In this document: positions 34,595-43,213 of the stretch, piece by piece
How positions within the stretch are numbered: position 1 is the first letter of the stretch
Layout of the letters: each line of letters opens with the position of its first letter
Translations under genes and position numbers: made by a program
Notes under the pieces: model-generated
Told to the model about the DNA's origin: nothing
What the model saw: the letters and a program-made list of their open reading frames with translations, nothing else
Database searches by the model: none
Assembly: GCA_900315175.1 (NCBI GenBank)
Contig: OMYA01000005.1
Coordinates: 124,001-188,000, forward strand
Reading direction: 5' to 3'
Source: an uncultured Bacteroidales bacterium
Lineage (GTDB): Bacteria; Bacteroidota; Bacteroidia; Bacteroidales; F082
DNA length: 64,000 nucleotides

Positions 34595-35459
34595 TCACCA
34601 CTGCACTTAAAATCAGCACGATACCGATGGCGAGACGCGTGCCAAAAGGCTCATTGAACACGAAGATTCCGATTAATACTGCTGTCAACGGCTCCAATGC
34701 CCCGAGAATTGCCGTCGGAGTGGCGCCCACATATTTCGAGGCGTAAACCATAAGGACAAGCGACAATGTGGCAGGAACAACCGCCAACCATGAGGCATAA
34801 AACCAACTCACAGCATTGTGTGGAAGCCGCAATGGCTGTCCGCTAAGCCAGGCAAACACCGCCATTCCGACAGCACAATAAAGCACCACGTAGAAGTTTA
34901 TCTTAAACGACGACATCTCAAGCGGGCAGCGGTTTACAACAATAATGTAAATTGCATAAGTCAGGGCTGAAACAAGTACTAAAATCACGCCGAGAGTGTC
35001 CAAGGCGCCGCCTGCATCACTCCAATAAAGCAGCAAAACGCCAACCAATGACAAAACTATCGCTATTATCGTCTTAAAACCTGCTTTCTCCTTGAAAAAC
35101 AAGCCCATTATCACCGCAGTCATGATGGGATAAGTGAACAGAAGCGTCGAAGCCACACCCGCCGCGATGTATTTGAAGCTGAAATAAAGCGTCATCGAAG
35201 AAGCCGTGAAAAGCAGTCCGAGAGCCGTCAAAGTGCCAAACTCCCTCTTCGTCACCTTCAGGTTTTCCTTCTTGATAATCAATATGATAGAGATGATAAT
35301 CCACGCCATGCTGAAACGGCTGAAAAGCACTGAGTTGGTGTTCATGCCCTGCTCGTAGAGCTTCAACGCACCCAGAGGGTTAGTGCCATAAAACACCGCC
35401 GCAAGAATGCCGCAGATTGTGCCGAAAAACTTTTTGTTTGCAGTAATATCTGTCTTCAT
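34566..35459 (-). CDS. DMT-family (EamA) transporter
   Basis: 297 residues from ATG 35459 (MKTDITANKKFFGTICGILAAVFYGTNPLG); upstream in-frame ATG codons fall before or within the -7 box. Ten membrane helices in two EamA repeats: the first with FYGTNPLGALKLYEQG, the second ending YVGATPTAILGALEPLTAVLIGIFVFNEPFG, the classic proline-rich signature. Family members export amino acids, metabolites or drugs; no substrate can be read. Single gene; its 3' end overlaps the small remnant frame. Confidence 0.92.
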   Translation of the reverse strand: MKTDITANKKFFGTICGILAAVFYGTNPLGALKLYEQGMNTNSVLFSRFSMAWIIISIILIIKKENLKVTKREFGTLTALGLLFTASSMTLYFSFKYIAAGVASTLLFTYPIMTAVIMGLFFKEKAGFKTIIAIVLSLVGVLLLYWSDAGGALDTLGVILVLVSALTYAIYIIVVNRCPLEMSSFKINFYVVLYCAVGMAVFAWLSGQPLRLPHNAVSWFYASWLAVVPATLSLVLMVYASKYVGATPTAILGALEPLTAVLIGIFVFNEPFGTRLAIGIVLILSAVVITAYQPKKK

Positions 35460-35481
35460 TTTTAATATCAAAAAAAACGTG

Positions 35482-35489
35482 CAAAAATA
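35482..35489 (-). promoter_or_regulatory. -7 box for the DMT transporter
   Basis: TATTTTTG on the minus strand, 22 nt before the ATG at 35459. Confidence 0.55.
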
Positions 35490-35502
35490 CATCTTTTTCT
35501 CA

Positions 35503-35529
35503 CGCAGATAACGCAGAAAAAGCAGAAAT
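35503..35529. repeat. 9-bp periodic repeat (CGCAGATAA type)
   Basis: Three units CGCAGATAA, CGCAGAAAA, AGCAGAAAT in tandem. Related 9-bp units occur at 53111-53138 in the yidC-aroK gap. Confidence 0.55.
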
Positions 35530-35570
35530 TTTAAATACAATAAAAGCTAACGGCTAATGGCTCAAAAATC

Positions 35571-35604
35571 TTTTATCTTTTAACTTTTATCTTTTAACTT
35601 TTTT
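35571..35604. repeat. 7-8 bp periodic AT repeat before parE
   Basis: Alternating TTTTATC and TTTTAAC units ending at the parE -7 box. It sits where the -33 region would be, so it may affect promoter strength (inference). Confidence 0.5.
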
Positions 35605-35607
35605 TAC

Positions 35608-35615
35608 TATTTTTG
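35608..35615 (+). promoter_or_regulatory. -7 box for parE
   Basis: TATTTTTG, 20 nt before the parE ATG at 35636. Confidence 0.6.
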
Positions 35616-35635
35616 CAAAAACTTATATTGAGAAC

Positions 35636-37561
35636 ATGGCGGAAGATTTTATCGAAGATAACACATTGGAAGACAACGAGTTAGATTTTACCACGAACGT
35701 TAATCCGGTCGATTACACCGACGAGGCGATTCAGCATCTCTCGTGGAACGAGCACATCCGTAAACGTCTTGGCATGTACATCGGCAAGGCGGGCGACGGC
35801 TCGGCACACGACGACGGCATCTACATCCTGCTGAAGGAGATCGTCGACAACAGCATCGACGAGTTTAACATGGGCGCCGGAAAGGTCATTGAGATAGACA
35901 TCAACGACGGCAAGGTGCACGTGCGCGACTACGGACGAGGCATTCCTCTCGCCTCTCTCAAAGACTGTATGGGCCAGATGAACACCGGCGGAAAATATAA
36001 CACCGGCGCTTTCAAGAAAGCCGTGGGCTTGAACGGCGTGGGCGCAAAAGCCACCAACGCAGCGTCATCATACTTCCGCGCACAGGCATTCCGCGACGGA
36101 ATGACGAAAATAGTGGAGTTCTCAAAAGGCGAGTTGTTGTCTGAGACCGACATCATCCCGACAGACCAGAAAAACGGCACCGACATCACCTTCGTGCCGG
36201 ATGCCGAGCTGTTCGGAAACTACCATTTCCTTATGGAATACGTCGACGAGATGATATGGAACTACGCATTCCTCAACAGCGGACTGTCATTGATTCTCAA
36301 CGGTCAGAAATACCAGGCTAAAAACGGCCTCCTCGACCTGCTGACACGCAAAATCGGAAAGCTCGACACCTGCGCCTACCCTATCATTCACATCAAAGAA
36401 GGTGACTTCGAATGCGCATTCACACATTCCAATGTGACATCCAACGAGGAGTATTTCTCGTTCGCCAACGGCCAGTATAACCCTCTCGGAGGCACACATC
36501 TCAACGTGTTCCGTGAGGCTATCGCCAAGACCATCAGAGAATTCTATAACAAAGAATACGAGACATCCGACATCCGCAGCTCGTTCATCGCGGCATTGTC
36601 AATAAAGGTCGACAATCCTGAGTTTGAAGGCCAAACCAAGACAAAGTTCTCGTCGAACTACATGGATAAAGACAGCGAGACGACCATCAGGGCTTACATC
36701 ACTGATATCATCAAACGTCATTTCGACAAATTCTTGCACATGAATAGCGATGTGGCTGAAAACCTGATGCGCAAGATCATCCAGAACGAGAAGGAGCGCA
36801 AAGGCATGGCCAACATCAAGAAACTTGCCCGCGAGAGCGCCAAGAAGGTCAGCCTCAACAACCGCAAGCTCCGCGACTGCCGCATACACTACAACACCAA
36901 CCAGGAGAAACGTCTCGAGTCGACGCTGTTCATCACTGAGGGCGACTCAGCATCGGGCAGCATCACCAAGAGCCGCGACGCTCAGACACAGGCCGTGTTC
37001 AGCCTTCGCGGAAAGCCTCTCAACTGCTATGGCTTGACAAAGAAAATCGTTTACGAAAACGAGGAGTTCAACCTCTTGCAGGCAGCTTTAAACATCGACG
37101 AATCAATTGAAAATCTGAGATACAACAACATCGTCATCGCCACCGATGCCGATGTCGACGGCATGCACATCCGTCTGCTGATGCTCACATTCTTCCTGCA
37201 GTTCTACCCAGACGTGGTACGCGGCGGACACCTCTACATCTTGCAGACCCCGTTGTTCCGTGTGAGAAACAAGAAAGAGACGAGATATTGCTACACCGAC
37301 GAGGATCGTGTCGACGCCATCAAGTCACTCGGCGCTCATCCTGAAATAACACGATTCAAAGGTCTCGGCGAGATCTCGCCCGACGAGTTCAGCTATTTCA
37401 TCGGACCTAACATGCGTCTCGAGCCTATCATCCTGCGCCACGACATGACGATTCCTGAGCTTCTGAAGTATTACATGGGCAAGAACACCGACCAGCGTCA
37501 GAAGTTCATCATCGACAATCTGAGGGTTGAGGATGACTCGAATATCGATAAGTTAGATTAA
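35636..37561 (+). CDS. parE: DNA topoisomerase IV subunit B
   Basis: 641 residues, the Bacteroidota ParE length. GHKL ATPase: EIVDNSIDEF (Asn for Mg), DYGRGIP, TGGKYNTGAFKKAVGLNGVGAKATNA (ATP lid). Transducer domain in the middle. TOPRIM: LFITEGDSASGS, DADVDGMHIRLLMLTFF with the acidic DxD, and GLGEISPDEF. The LRGKPLNCYG reading in place of the gyrase LRGKILNVE-type text supports topoisomerase IV over GyrB. With ParC it separates linked daughter chromosomes. parC is not in the window: a convergent accessory island begins 3 bp after the stop, so the usual neighbour may have been displaced. Confidence 0.94.
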   Translation: MAEDFIEDNTLEDNELDFTTNVNPVDYTDEAIQHLSWNEHIRKRLGMYIGKAGDGSAHDDGIYILLKEIVDNSIDEFNMGAGKVIEIDINDGKVHVRDYGRGIPLASLKDCMGQMNTGGKYNTGAFKKAVGLNGVGAKATNAASSYFRAQAFRDGMTKIVEFSKGELLSETDIIPTDQKNGTDITFVPDAELFGNYHFLMEYVDEMIWNYAFLNSGLSLILNGQKYQAKNGLLDLLTRKIGKLDTCAYPIIHIKEGDFECAFTHSNVTSNEEYFSFANGQYNPLGGTHLNVFREAIAKTIREFYNKEYETSDIRSSFIAALSIKVDNPEFEGQTKTKFSSNYMDKDSETTIRAYITDIIKRHFDKFLHMNSDVAENLMRKIIQNEKERKGMANIKKLARESAKKVSLNNRKLRDCRIHYNTNQEKRLESTLFITEGDSASGSITKSRDAQTQAVFSLRGKPLNCYGLTKKIVYENEEFNLLQAALNIDESIENLRYNNIVIATDADVDGMHIRLLMLTFFLQFYPDVVRGGHLYILQTPLFRVRNKKETRYCYTDEDRVDAIKSLGAHPEITRFKGLGEISPDEFSYFIGPNMRLEPIILRHDMTIPELLKYYMGKNTDQRQKFIIDNLRVEDDSNIDKLD

Positions 37562-37564
37562 AAG

Positions 37565-37966
37565 CTAATGGCTATTTGTTAATATAAAAGCCTCATCGGC
37601 AATATCACAAACATATTTATTACGTGTCATAGCTGTCGCTCGCGATTGACGTGTGGCATTTGATATGGAAATTATTAGCAATTTGTTATTTTCGACAGCC
37701 TCTTTTAGCTCATCTGGCAAAACTTTATACATGCGACGCGCCAATACCATTATTATCGGTTGTTGGCCTTTTAACAGAAAGTGCAGCACATCTTTCTCCA
37801 ATTTCGAACTAAAACCGCTGATGACACATTTGCCCTGATTGCGCATCTCCGTTGCCCAGTCATAGCAGCGTAACACAGTTTCCGACGAAATGGTATTCGA
37901 TGCTAAAAAAGCCGTCTTTGGCAATTTCAGCAAGTCTTTGTTGCCAAGATATTCAAGTTCTTTCAT
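37565..37966 (-). CDS. Mini DprA/Smf-like Rossmann protein
   Basis: 133 residues. The core looks like a shortened DprA Rossmann fold: LPKTAFLASNTISSETVLRCYDWA, GKCVISGFSSKLEKDVLHFLLKGQQPIIMVLARRM and LPDELKEAVENNKLLIISI, where SGFSSKLEKD stands in for the DprA SGLAxGID segment. DprA normally loads RecA on single-stranded DNA during transformation; lone short DprA-like proteins also occur in defence and mobile loci. It lies last in the minus-strand island, 3 bp from the convergent parE stop. Assignment rests on fold pattern and is moderate. Confidence 0.6.
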   Translation of the reverse strand: MKELEYLGNKDLLKLPKTAFLASNTISSETVLRCYDWATEMRNQGKCVISGFSSKLEKDVLHFLLKGQQPIIMVLARRMYKVLPDELKEAVENNKLLIISISNATRQSRATAMTRNKYVCDIADEAFILTNSH

Positions 37967-38030
37967 ATAGTTTTATTCCCTCATTTACTCCCTCACTTAA
38001 TCCCTCAACAGTTTTTGGTTTGGTGTTCAT
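37953..38030 (-). CDS. Possible 25-codon peptide or linker remnant
   Basis: Starts one base after the membrane-protein stop and overlaps the mini-DprA start by 14 nt. The product (KTVEGLSEGVNEGIKLYERT at its C-terminal end) is encoded partly by three 12-bp direct repeats at 37978, 37990 and 38002 (CCCTCA plus six bases, plus-strand sense). The LSEGVNEGIK text resembles linkers in AlbA_2-type ATP-binding proteins, so this may be a leftover of one. It could also be a short coupling peptide. Confidence 0.25.
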   Translation of the reverse strand: MNTKPKTVEGLSEGVNEGIKLYERT

Positions 38031-38031
38031 T

Positions 38032-38841
38032 TTATCTTTCTATTTGTACCTTCTGAGTTGATGTGCTAGTTTGCTTTGTTGCCATACCGTTCATTAACTG
38101 TCCCATTTGTATTTGTATTCTAGTGTTTTGATAGGCTTCATAATTCCACATCAAATATGAATCCCACAATCCAAGTTCTATATCCCTAATTAAGGAATTT
38201 ATCTTTTCTTGAATTGGTTGGCCATTCTTGTCAAAGTACATTTGATCACGAACCTGGTCTCTTAACACCTGTATTGCCTTGAATTCACCCAAACTAAAAA
38301 CTTGACCCAAATCCACAGGTTCAATTAAAATGTTTTTTTCAACGTCCACTTTGCTTTTTGACAATATCTCCGACACATATCTTTTACCAGCATTTCTCAT
38401 AGCAAAAAGAGTATAATTAGATGCAAAATAAGTATCTGGATCTAAGTAAAACAAATTGTCACAATATCCATTGTTTATTTGCATTATAATCCCATCAATT
38501 TCTTCTTTATCAATCTCTTTGTCAACAAAGTAAATCTTCTTAATATTAAACAGTTCATTGTATGGAACACCAAAGGGAATGCCTAATTTATGTAAAGCGA
38601 CAATAACTGTCCGCTTTTCGGTAATTGAAAGTGTATTGTTAAATTCATTCTCAGCTTCTCTATAGGACTTTTTTGCGTATTTCGCGATAATGTCCAATGC
38701 TTTAATTGCAATTTCACGAATATTCTTTTTGTTTTTTTCTTCAGGGATTCGCATAAAACGAGCACCAAAGTATGTCCCTATTAAACCGCCAATGGCAGCT
38801 GTCAACACCGAAATAATAATAGTCAACATAATAGTATTCAT
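38032..38841 (-). CDS. Membrane-anchored protein of unknown function in the defence island
   Basis: 269 residues. One N-terminal membrane helix with small-residue packing (VLTAAIGGLIGTYFGARF), then a basic KNKKNIRE stretch, so the body is probably cytoplasmic. The rest is soluble and helix-rich; I recognise no family or catalytic motif. The C-terminus is Gln/Thr-rich (QMGQLMNGMATKQTSTSTQK). Its start overlaps the DUF3644 stop by 4 bp (ATGA), which implies coupled translation and a shared job. The gene is strongly AT-rich: I count 15 G+C of 60 at 38461-38520. That is much lower than parE or the methylase body and suggests recent acquisition. Confidence 0.7.
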   Translation of the reverse strand: MNTIMLTIIISVLTAAIGGLIGTYFGARFMRIPEEKNKKNIREIAIKALDIIAKYAKKSYREAENEFNNTLSITEKRTVIVALHKLGIPFGVPYNELFNIKKIYFVDKEIDKEEIDGIIMQINNGYCDNLFYLDPDTYFASNYTLFAMRNAGKRYVSEILSKSKVDVEKNILIEPVDLGQVFSLGEFKAIQVLRDQVRDQMYFDKNGQPIQEKINSLIRDIELGLWDSYLMWNYEAYQNTRIQIQMGQLMNGMATKQTSTSTQKVQIER

Positions 38842-39809
38842 TTTTTAGTATAAACTTTATCAAGCTCCTTGAAAACATTCGAACTATAAAACTGTTGTTT
38901 CACTGATTTTGGATTAGCGTCGTCAAGTTTTCTCGTATGGCACAGTTTCGAATCAGTTTTTATGGTTCTCATTACATCATTAAAACGTTTGTTCCTCTTA
39001 AAATCAGTATATCTAGTTGAACACTTTTCGCATAAAGCTGTATAGGATAAGGGGAAACGCTTTCTGAAATCTTCTTCTTTTATTTCAACAGGAATTCCTT
39101 CCGCATCATAAACAACACCTATTCCATCAAGAGAAGTACTTTTTGTAAAGTTAATATCAATAGAAATCGCAATATCATAATCATCATCATCTCTTTTACC
39201 TTCTATTTTCTTTTTTATCAATGACACATAATTCTTTTCTTCTTGCGTCAATACGGCATCTACATCAATTTTTGAATCTACATATGCCAACGGCATCAAA
39301 TAAAAATTATACTGAGAAATATCAATTTCTATATTGTTTGACTTAATAAAATTCATATAGTTCTTTATTGTTGCAAATCCTAATTCTTGTATAGTTCGGC
39401 TAATTGGTTTCAAATTTGCGAAATGAATCGCATTGTCTCTCAATTCAATAATTGAATCTATATTATCCTCTAAAGGTTGGGGGATTAATCCACTTAATTT
39501 AAGCCGTCCAATCACCTCATAAATCGTAATTGTCTTAGGATTTCCTGTTCTATTTGTATCTGGCTCCATGTGTTTTGATCTACAGCCATCTTTTTTCTTT
39601 TTGGGAATCATTACATATAATGACGTCATTTTGTAACGATTCTTTTTAAGCAATACGGCTTTTAATAACAACTCCCATGCATTGACACATAGAATCGCAA
39701 AAGAGTCTTCTCTATAATAGAAATTCGGCTTATTATACACCTCTATGGCAGCAAGCATACTGGACACTGATTTATCCAATAAAGCTCTATATATCTTGTT
39801 CGTTTTCAT
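38838..39809 (-). CDS. DUF3644 protein with HEPN-like R-x4-H motif
   Basis: 323 residues. The N-terminal half fits DUF3644: ALLDKSVSSMLAAIEVYNKP, then YREDSFAILCVNAWELLLKAVLL. A helix at 121-131 reads IELRDNAIHF, with Arg124-x4-His129, the pattern of the HEPN RNase active site. The C-terminal half has a CEKC pair and many charged residues (KRDDDDYDIAISID). DUF3644 genes are often found near restriction systems. An RNA-cleaving, growth-arrest effector role is inference; the catalytic motif is visible. AT-rich like its partner, with which it overlaps by 4 bp. Confidence 0.72.
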   Translation of the reverse strand: MKTNKIYRALLDKSVSSMLAAIEVYNKPNFYYREDSFAILCVNAWELLLKAVLLKKNRYKMTSLYVMIPKKKKDGCRSKHMEPDTNRTGNPKTITIYEVIGRLKLSGLIPQPLEDNIDSIIELRDNAIHFANLKPISRTIQELGFATIKNYMNFIKSNNIEIDISQYNFYLMPLAYVDSKIDVDAVLTQEEKNYVSLIKKKIEGKRDDDDYDIAISIDINFTKSTSLDGIGVVYDAEGIPVEIKEEDFRKRFPLSYTALCEKCSTRYTDFKRNKRFNDVMRTIKTDSKLCHTRKLDDANPKSVKQQFYSSNVFKELDKVYTKK

Positions 39810-39858
39810 CTATTATGTTATTATTACACAGTATGTAAAAGAATCAGTCAAATATAAC

Positions 39859-39972
39859 TTATTCCTCCCCCAACTCATCCCCCATCCGATACTTGATGTC
39901 ATAATTGATGATGAAGTCCAACTCCTCCTCCGTGAATCCATAGTGCTTCGCTAATACTTTGTCTATTATCAT
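39859..39972 (-). CDS. 37-codon ORF, probable detached C-terminal tail of the methylase
   Basis: Starts 4 bp after the methylase stop, in the +1 frame. The product reads KVLAKHYGFTEEELDFIINY then DIKYRMGDELGEE. This text is, to my knowledge, the usual extreme C-terminus of Bacteroidota Eco57I-type methylases, where it is joined to the main chain. Either a frameshift separated it or the tail is made as its own peptide through coupled translation. Confidence 0.5.
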   Translation of the reverse strand: MIIDKVLAKHYGFTEEELDFIINYDIKYRMGDELGEE

Positions 39973-39976
39973 AACA

Positions 39977-42900
39977 CTATGCTTTATTTGAGATTACACA
40001 TTTCGCCAAATGGCTTTCAACTAATTCCCTTATTTCTTCTGGGTTGGTAGACAAATATTTATAGAAAATCATGTCACTTTCGTCTGTAATGTCCCATAGA
40101 GCAGATGTGTTGAATGTTCCAACATTTATGCCTGCATTCAATTTATATTGAACGGTATTAGGCATATTAGCCACTAATTGTTTATATAAATCATTCAATT
40201 TCAATCCATCTTTATCATTTATTGAATCAAATGGGAAAGTAAACGAAAGCAAATCTTTCTCTGTGATATGGAAATCATCGCCATAAGTTAACCATTTCGA
40301 CAAATAGAACTTCCCACATAATAATAGTAACAAATAATGATGATAACGTTCATCAATTACCAAAGTGCCCAATCCGGTTTGAGAAACAGCTTTGTTTTTA
40401 TTGTCATATGCAGGTGGCTCAATTGCAGAAACCGAAAGAAAATTGTATGCCACTTTCTTATAATACATCTTTTTTCCATGAGGACTTTGTGTCAAAACAA
40501 CATGTTTACCTATTGTATTCTCATATGTCTTTTGAATAATCTCAGAGTTTAACATCGGAATTACTGATGTATACTTAAAAACATTGTATTCTATGGAAGT
40601 CGTAAATAGTACATCCCTTTGCTCTGCAAACCAGCGATGAAGCCTTGATGTATATTTGTTGTCGCCTAAAGAAGACATAATATATATACAATTTCTAACC
40701 CTAACATCTCCTGAAAACAAACCATCAGGAATTCTACTGTAGAAAGAATACCATTGGGAACCTTCCTTGTTTAGAAGCAAGTTTCTCACATGACTGAAAT
40801 TACGACTAAATGCTAAATTATGCATTACTATAAAACCATGAAACCCAATTGGATTAAGTATTTGGGTAACTCGGCGAATAACGAAACCATACAAATCACT
40901 GCAATTATAAGTCTCATCGCCCTTGAGGTAATTTATCTCGCTCATCGAAACATACGGTGGATTTCCAATAATCACATCAAAGCCGCCGTTGCCGTTGATG
41001 ATTTCGTAGAATTCGGCCAGCCAATGGAAAGGCTGGTGCGAGGCAAGCCAAGCCTCGTAGTCAGCCCCTGCCGAAGCCATAAACAAGCGGCGGTTGAGCA
41101 GATCGTTCAAGGCTTTCAAGCGTTCCTTCAGGTCGGCTTTGGCGCGTTTAAAAGTGGCCATATCGTCGCCTTGCGTGAGTTGGATGTGCTTAAACATATC
41201 ATAAGTGTGCGCCACCTTGTCCATCTCGTCCTCCAACTTCTGTTTCAGTTCCTGGTTGGCCAACTCCTCCATAATGTCCTTGGCAAAACTCAAGTCGCGG
41301 TCCAGTTCTGCTTTCGTGGCATAGCCCACAAGGGTATTGCCGCATCGGATGTTGAAGTCGATGTCGGGCAAGGGGTCAAGGCCGAGGTTGGCTTCGCGCT
41401 TGTTCACCTCCACCACGGCCACCATCTTCAGGAAGAGGCGCAGTTTGGCAATCTCGGTGGCCTCCACCATAATGTCAACGCCATAAAGGTTGCGCAAAAT
41501 GATGCTCTTGTAGATGAAATACTGGATGTTGCTGCGGTATTTGTGCTCAATCTCCTGCAACTCGTCCTTAAACAGGTTGGGGTTCTGCTCACGGAACTCC
41601 TGCATACGGCTGATGCAGACCTCATACAAAGGCTCAAGGATATTCAGCGCGGCAAACAGGAATGCGCCCGAGCCGCAAGTGGGGTCAAGAATGGTCACCT
41701 TCTGCAATTCGGCATAGAAATGCTTCACCAAAAGATGGTCGTTGGTGTGGTTCAACAGGTCGTAAACAAACTGGCGAATGTCAAGGTTGTAGGTGATGAA
41801 ATCGTTGATACTCGTTATCTCGCCGTTTTCAATCTTCGCCTTGATGCTGTTGTAACGCTGCAAACGCTCGATGGTTTCGCGCCAAATCTCGGTGGGCAAA
41901 GCAAACGCCTCCGGGGTGCGGTCGTTCCAATGCTTGCGGCGTTCCAAGAGATTAGGCTGCTGGGTATCGAGGCCAATGGCAATCTCATCGGGAATCTCCA
42001 AGCCTTTGCCTTTCTTCACGGCGTCGAAGATGTAGCTGTCTCCGTTCTGTTTGAGAAAAGCCCACACCTCGCCATTGGGCTTGAAGGATTTTTCGTCGTG
42101 CTTGCGGGTGGCATCCATCAGATAGGGAACGATGGTATTGCGCCCGATGTATTCGGTGATGTCTTCCTTGGTGTAGTAGGCTCCCATTTGGGCGCGGTCG
42201 TTGATGTATTGCTCAAAGATATAGCCCAGCACATCGGGATTGATGTCCTTTCCCGTGGCGGTGAGGCGGTCGTCGAGGTGCCAATGCCACTTGTCGAAGA
42301 AGTCGAACAGACTGATGAAGGCATCGTCGGCAATGTCGAGTTCGGCATAATCCTGTTCAATTTGATGCACATCGAACATACCGCCGTTGAGGTAGGGAAT
42401 GCGGCCATACACATTTTCGAAATCGCGGTCGTGTTTCGGCGCGTTCAGTCCGCCATGGAAAAGGGTGGTCAGAAAACCTTTGTAAAAACTGCTGAAAAAG
42501 CGGTTTTCGCCTCGCTCTTGTTGCGTCCATTCCAACTTGTGGCGCAGATAATCCACATCCCCGTCGAGGAAGCCTTTCTTTTGGATGAAATAGCAGAACA
42601 TCAAGCGGTTGAGCATCACCGAGGTGTACCATTGCTTGTTGCGGTTGTCCTTGTCGGCAATCTGGTCGTCGATGCCCGAAATGAACTTGGCGAAGTTGGT
42701 GTGCTCTTTCTTGAATCCTGTATAGAAGTCCTTGGTGACCTTTTCGGAATTGACGATGAAAGCCGCCTGCACCCGTTCCACCACATCTGTGATAGTGCTT
42801 CTCTCGTCCAATTCGAACGACAGACCCTCGATTTTCTCGAACAGGAAACCTGCGGCTTCCGCGTTAAGATATTCGACCAAAACGATGTCGCGTTTCTCCA

Positions 42901-43213
42901 CCTTTTTCACCGGCACAGCCCACAGATGATGGCTTGTACCTTTCTGTATGAAGATACAAATATAGTCGTTGGCCGAGCGGCGCAAGCGCGTGTCGAGTTT
43001 CTTGCACAGCGATGATGTTGGAATGGCATCCACAAGGCAAGTGAGCACTTGGAAGCCGCTGCGTTCGGCAATCAGTTGAAACTCAAAAGGCGTTTCGTCA
43101 ATTATGATGTCGAAGAGCGTTTGTCCTTGCGGGTTGTTCCAGCCCATTTCGCTGATAAACAGTTCGCGGAAATTGCTTTCTGAAACGTATTGGTTAAAGG
43201 TCCGTCTGTTCAT
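39977..43213 (-). CDS. Eco57I-type N6-adenine DNA methyltransferase, restriction/defence class
   Basis: 1078 residues from ATG 43213 (MNRRTFNQYVSESNFRELF); an earlier in-frame start would lie within the Bro-N gene and gives an unlikely N-terminus. Residues 1-250: an FRELFISEMGW-type domain related to degenerate PD-(D/E)XK parts of such proteins; I see no complete nuclease triad. SAM motif I LDPTCGSGAFLFAALNILEP near 505-525; catalytic NPPY in DVIIGNPPYVS near 751. The part after NPPY should recognise the DNA target. That 3' part is AT-rich (18 of 60 G+C at 40021-40080) while the body is rich (36 of 60 at 41041-41100), so the specificity region looks swapped in. It overlaps the Bro-N stop by 20 bp. 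Confidence 0.88.
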   Translation of the reverse strand: MNRRTFNQYVSESNFRELFISEMGWNNPQGQTLFDIIIDETPFEFQLIAERSGFQVLTCLVDAIPTSSLCKKLDTRLRRSANDYICIFIQKGTSHHLWAVPVKKVEKRDIVLVEYLNAEAAGFLFEKIEGLSFELDERSTITDVVERVQAAFIVNSEKVTKDFYTGFKKEHTNFAKFISGIDDQIADKDNRNKQWYTSVMLNRLMFCYFIQKKGFLDGDVDYLRHKLEWTQQERGENRFFSSFYKGFLTTLFHGGLNAPKHDRDFENVYGRIPYLNGGMFDVHQIEQDYAELDIADDAFISLFDFFDKWHWHLDDRLTATGKDINPDVLGYIFEQYINDRAQMGAYYTKEDITEYIGRNTIVPYLMDATRKHDEKSFKPNGEVWAFLKQNGDSYIFDAVKKGKGLEIPDEIAIGLDTQQPNLLERRKHWNDRTPEAFALPTEIWRETIERLQRYNSIKAKIENGEITSINDFITYNLDIRQFVYDLLNHTNDHLLVKHFYAELQKVTILDPTCGSGAFLFAALNILEPLYEVCISRMQEFREQNPNLFKDELQEIEHKYRSNIQYFIYKSIILRNLYGVDIMVEATEIAKLRLFLKMVAVVEVNKREANLGLDPLPDIDFNIRCGNTLVGYATKAELDRDLSFAKDIMEELANQELKQKLEDEMDKVAHTYDMFKHIQLTQGDDMATFKRAKADLKERLKALNDLLNRRLFMASAGADYEAWLASHQPFHWLAEFYEIINGNGGFDVIIGNPPYVSMSEINYLKGDETYNCSDLYGFVIRRVTQILNPIGFHGFIVMHNLAFSRNFSHVRNLLLNKEGSQWYSFYSRIPDGLFSGDVRVRNCIYIMSSLGDNKYTSRLHRWFAEQRDVLFTTSIEYNVFKYTSVIPMLNSEIIQKTYENTIGKHVVLTQSPHGKKMYYKKVAYNFLSVSAIEPPAYDNKNKAVSQTGLGTLVIDERYHHYLLLLLCGKFYLSKWLTYGDDFHITEKDLLSFTFPFDSINDKDGLKLNDLYKQLVANMPNTVQYKLNAGINVGTFNTSALWDITDESDMIFYKYLSTNPEEIRELVESHLAKCVISNKA

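Noticed and set aside
37978..38007. CRISPR-like repeats
   Set aside because: Only three 12-bp units without spacers, inside a coding-like frame; no array and no cas genes in the window.
40820..43015. Long plus-strand open frame (731 codons) opposite the methylase
   Set aside because: It is the mirror of the G+C-rich part of a clear methylase gene; its translation is low-complexity Val/His/Leu-rich text with no domain, and it stops being open where composition changes.
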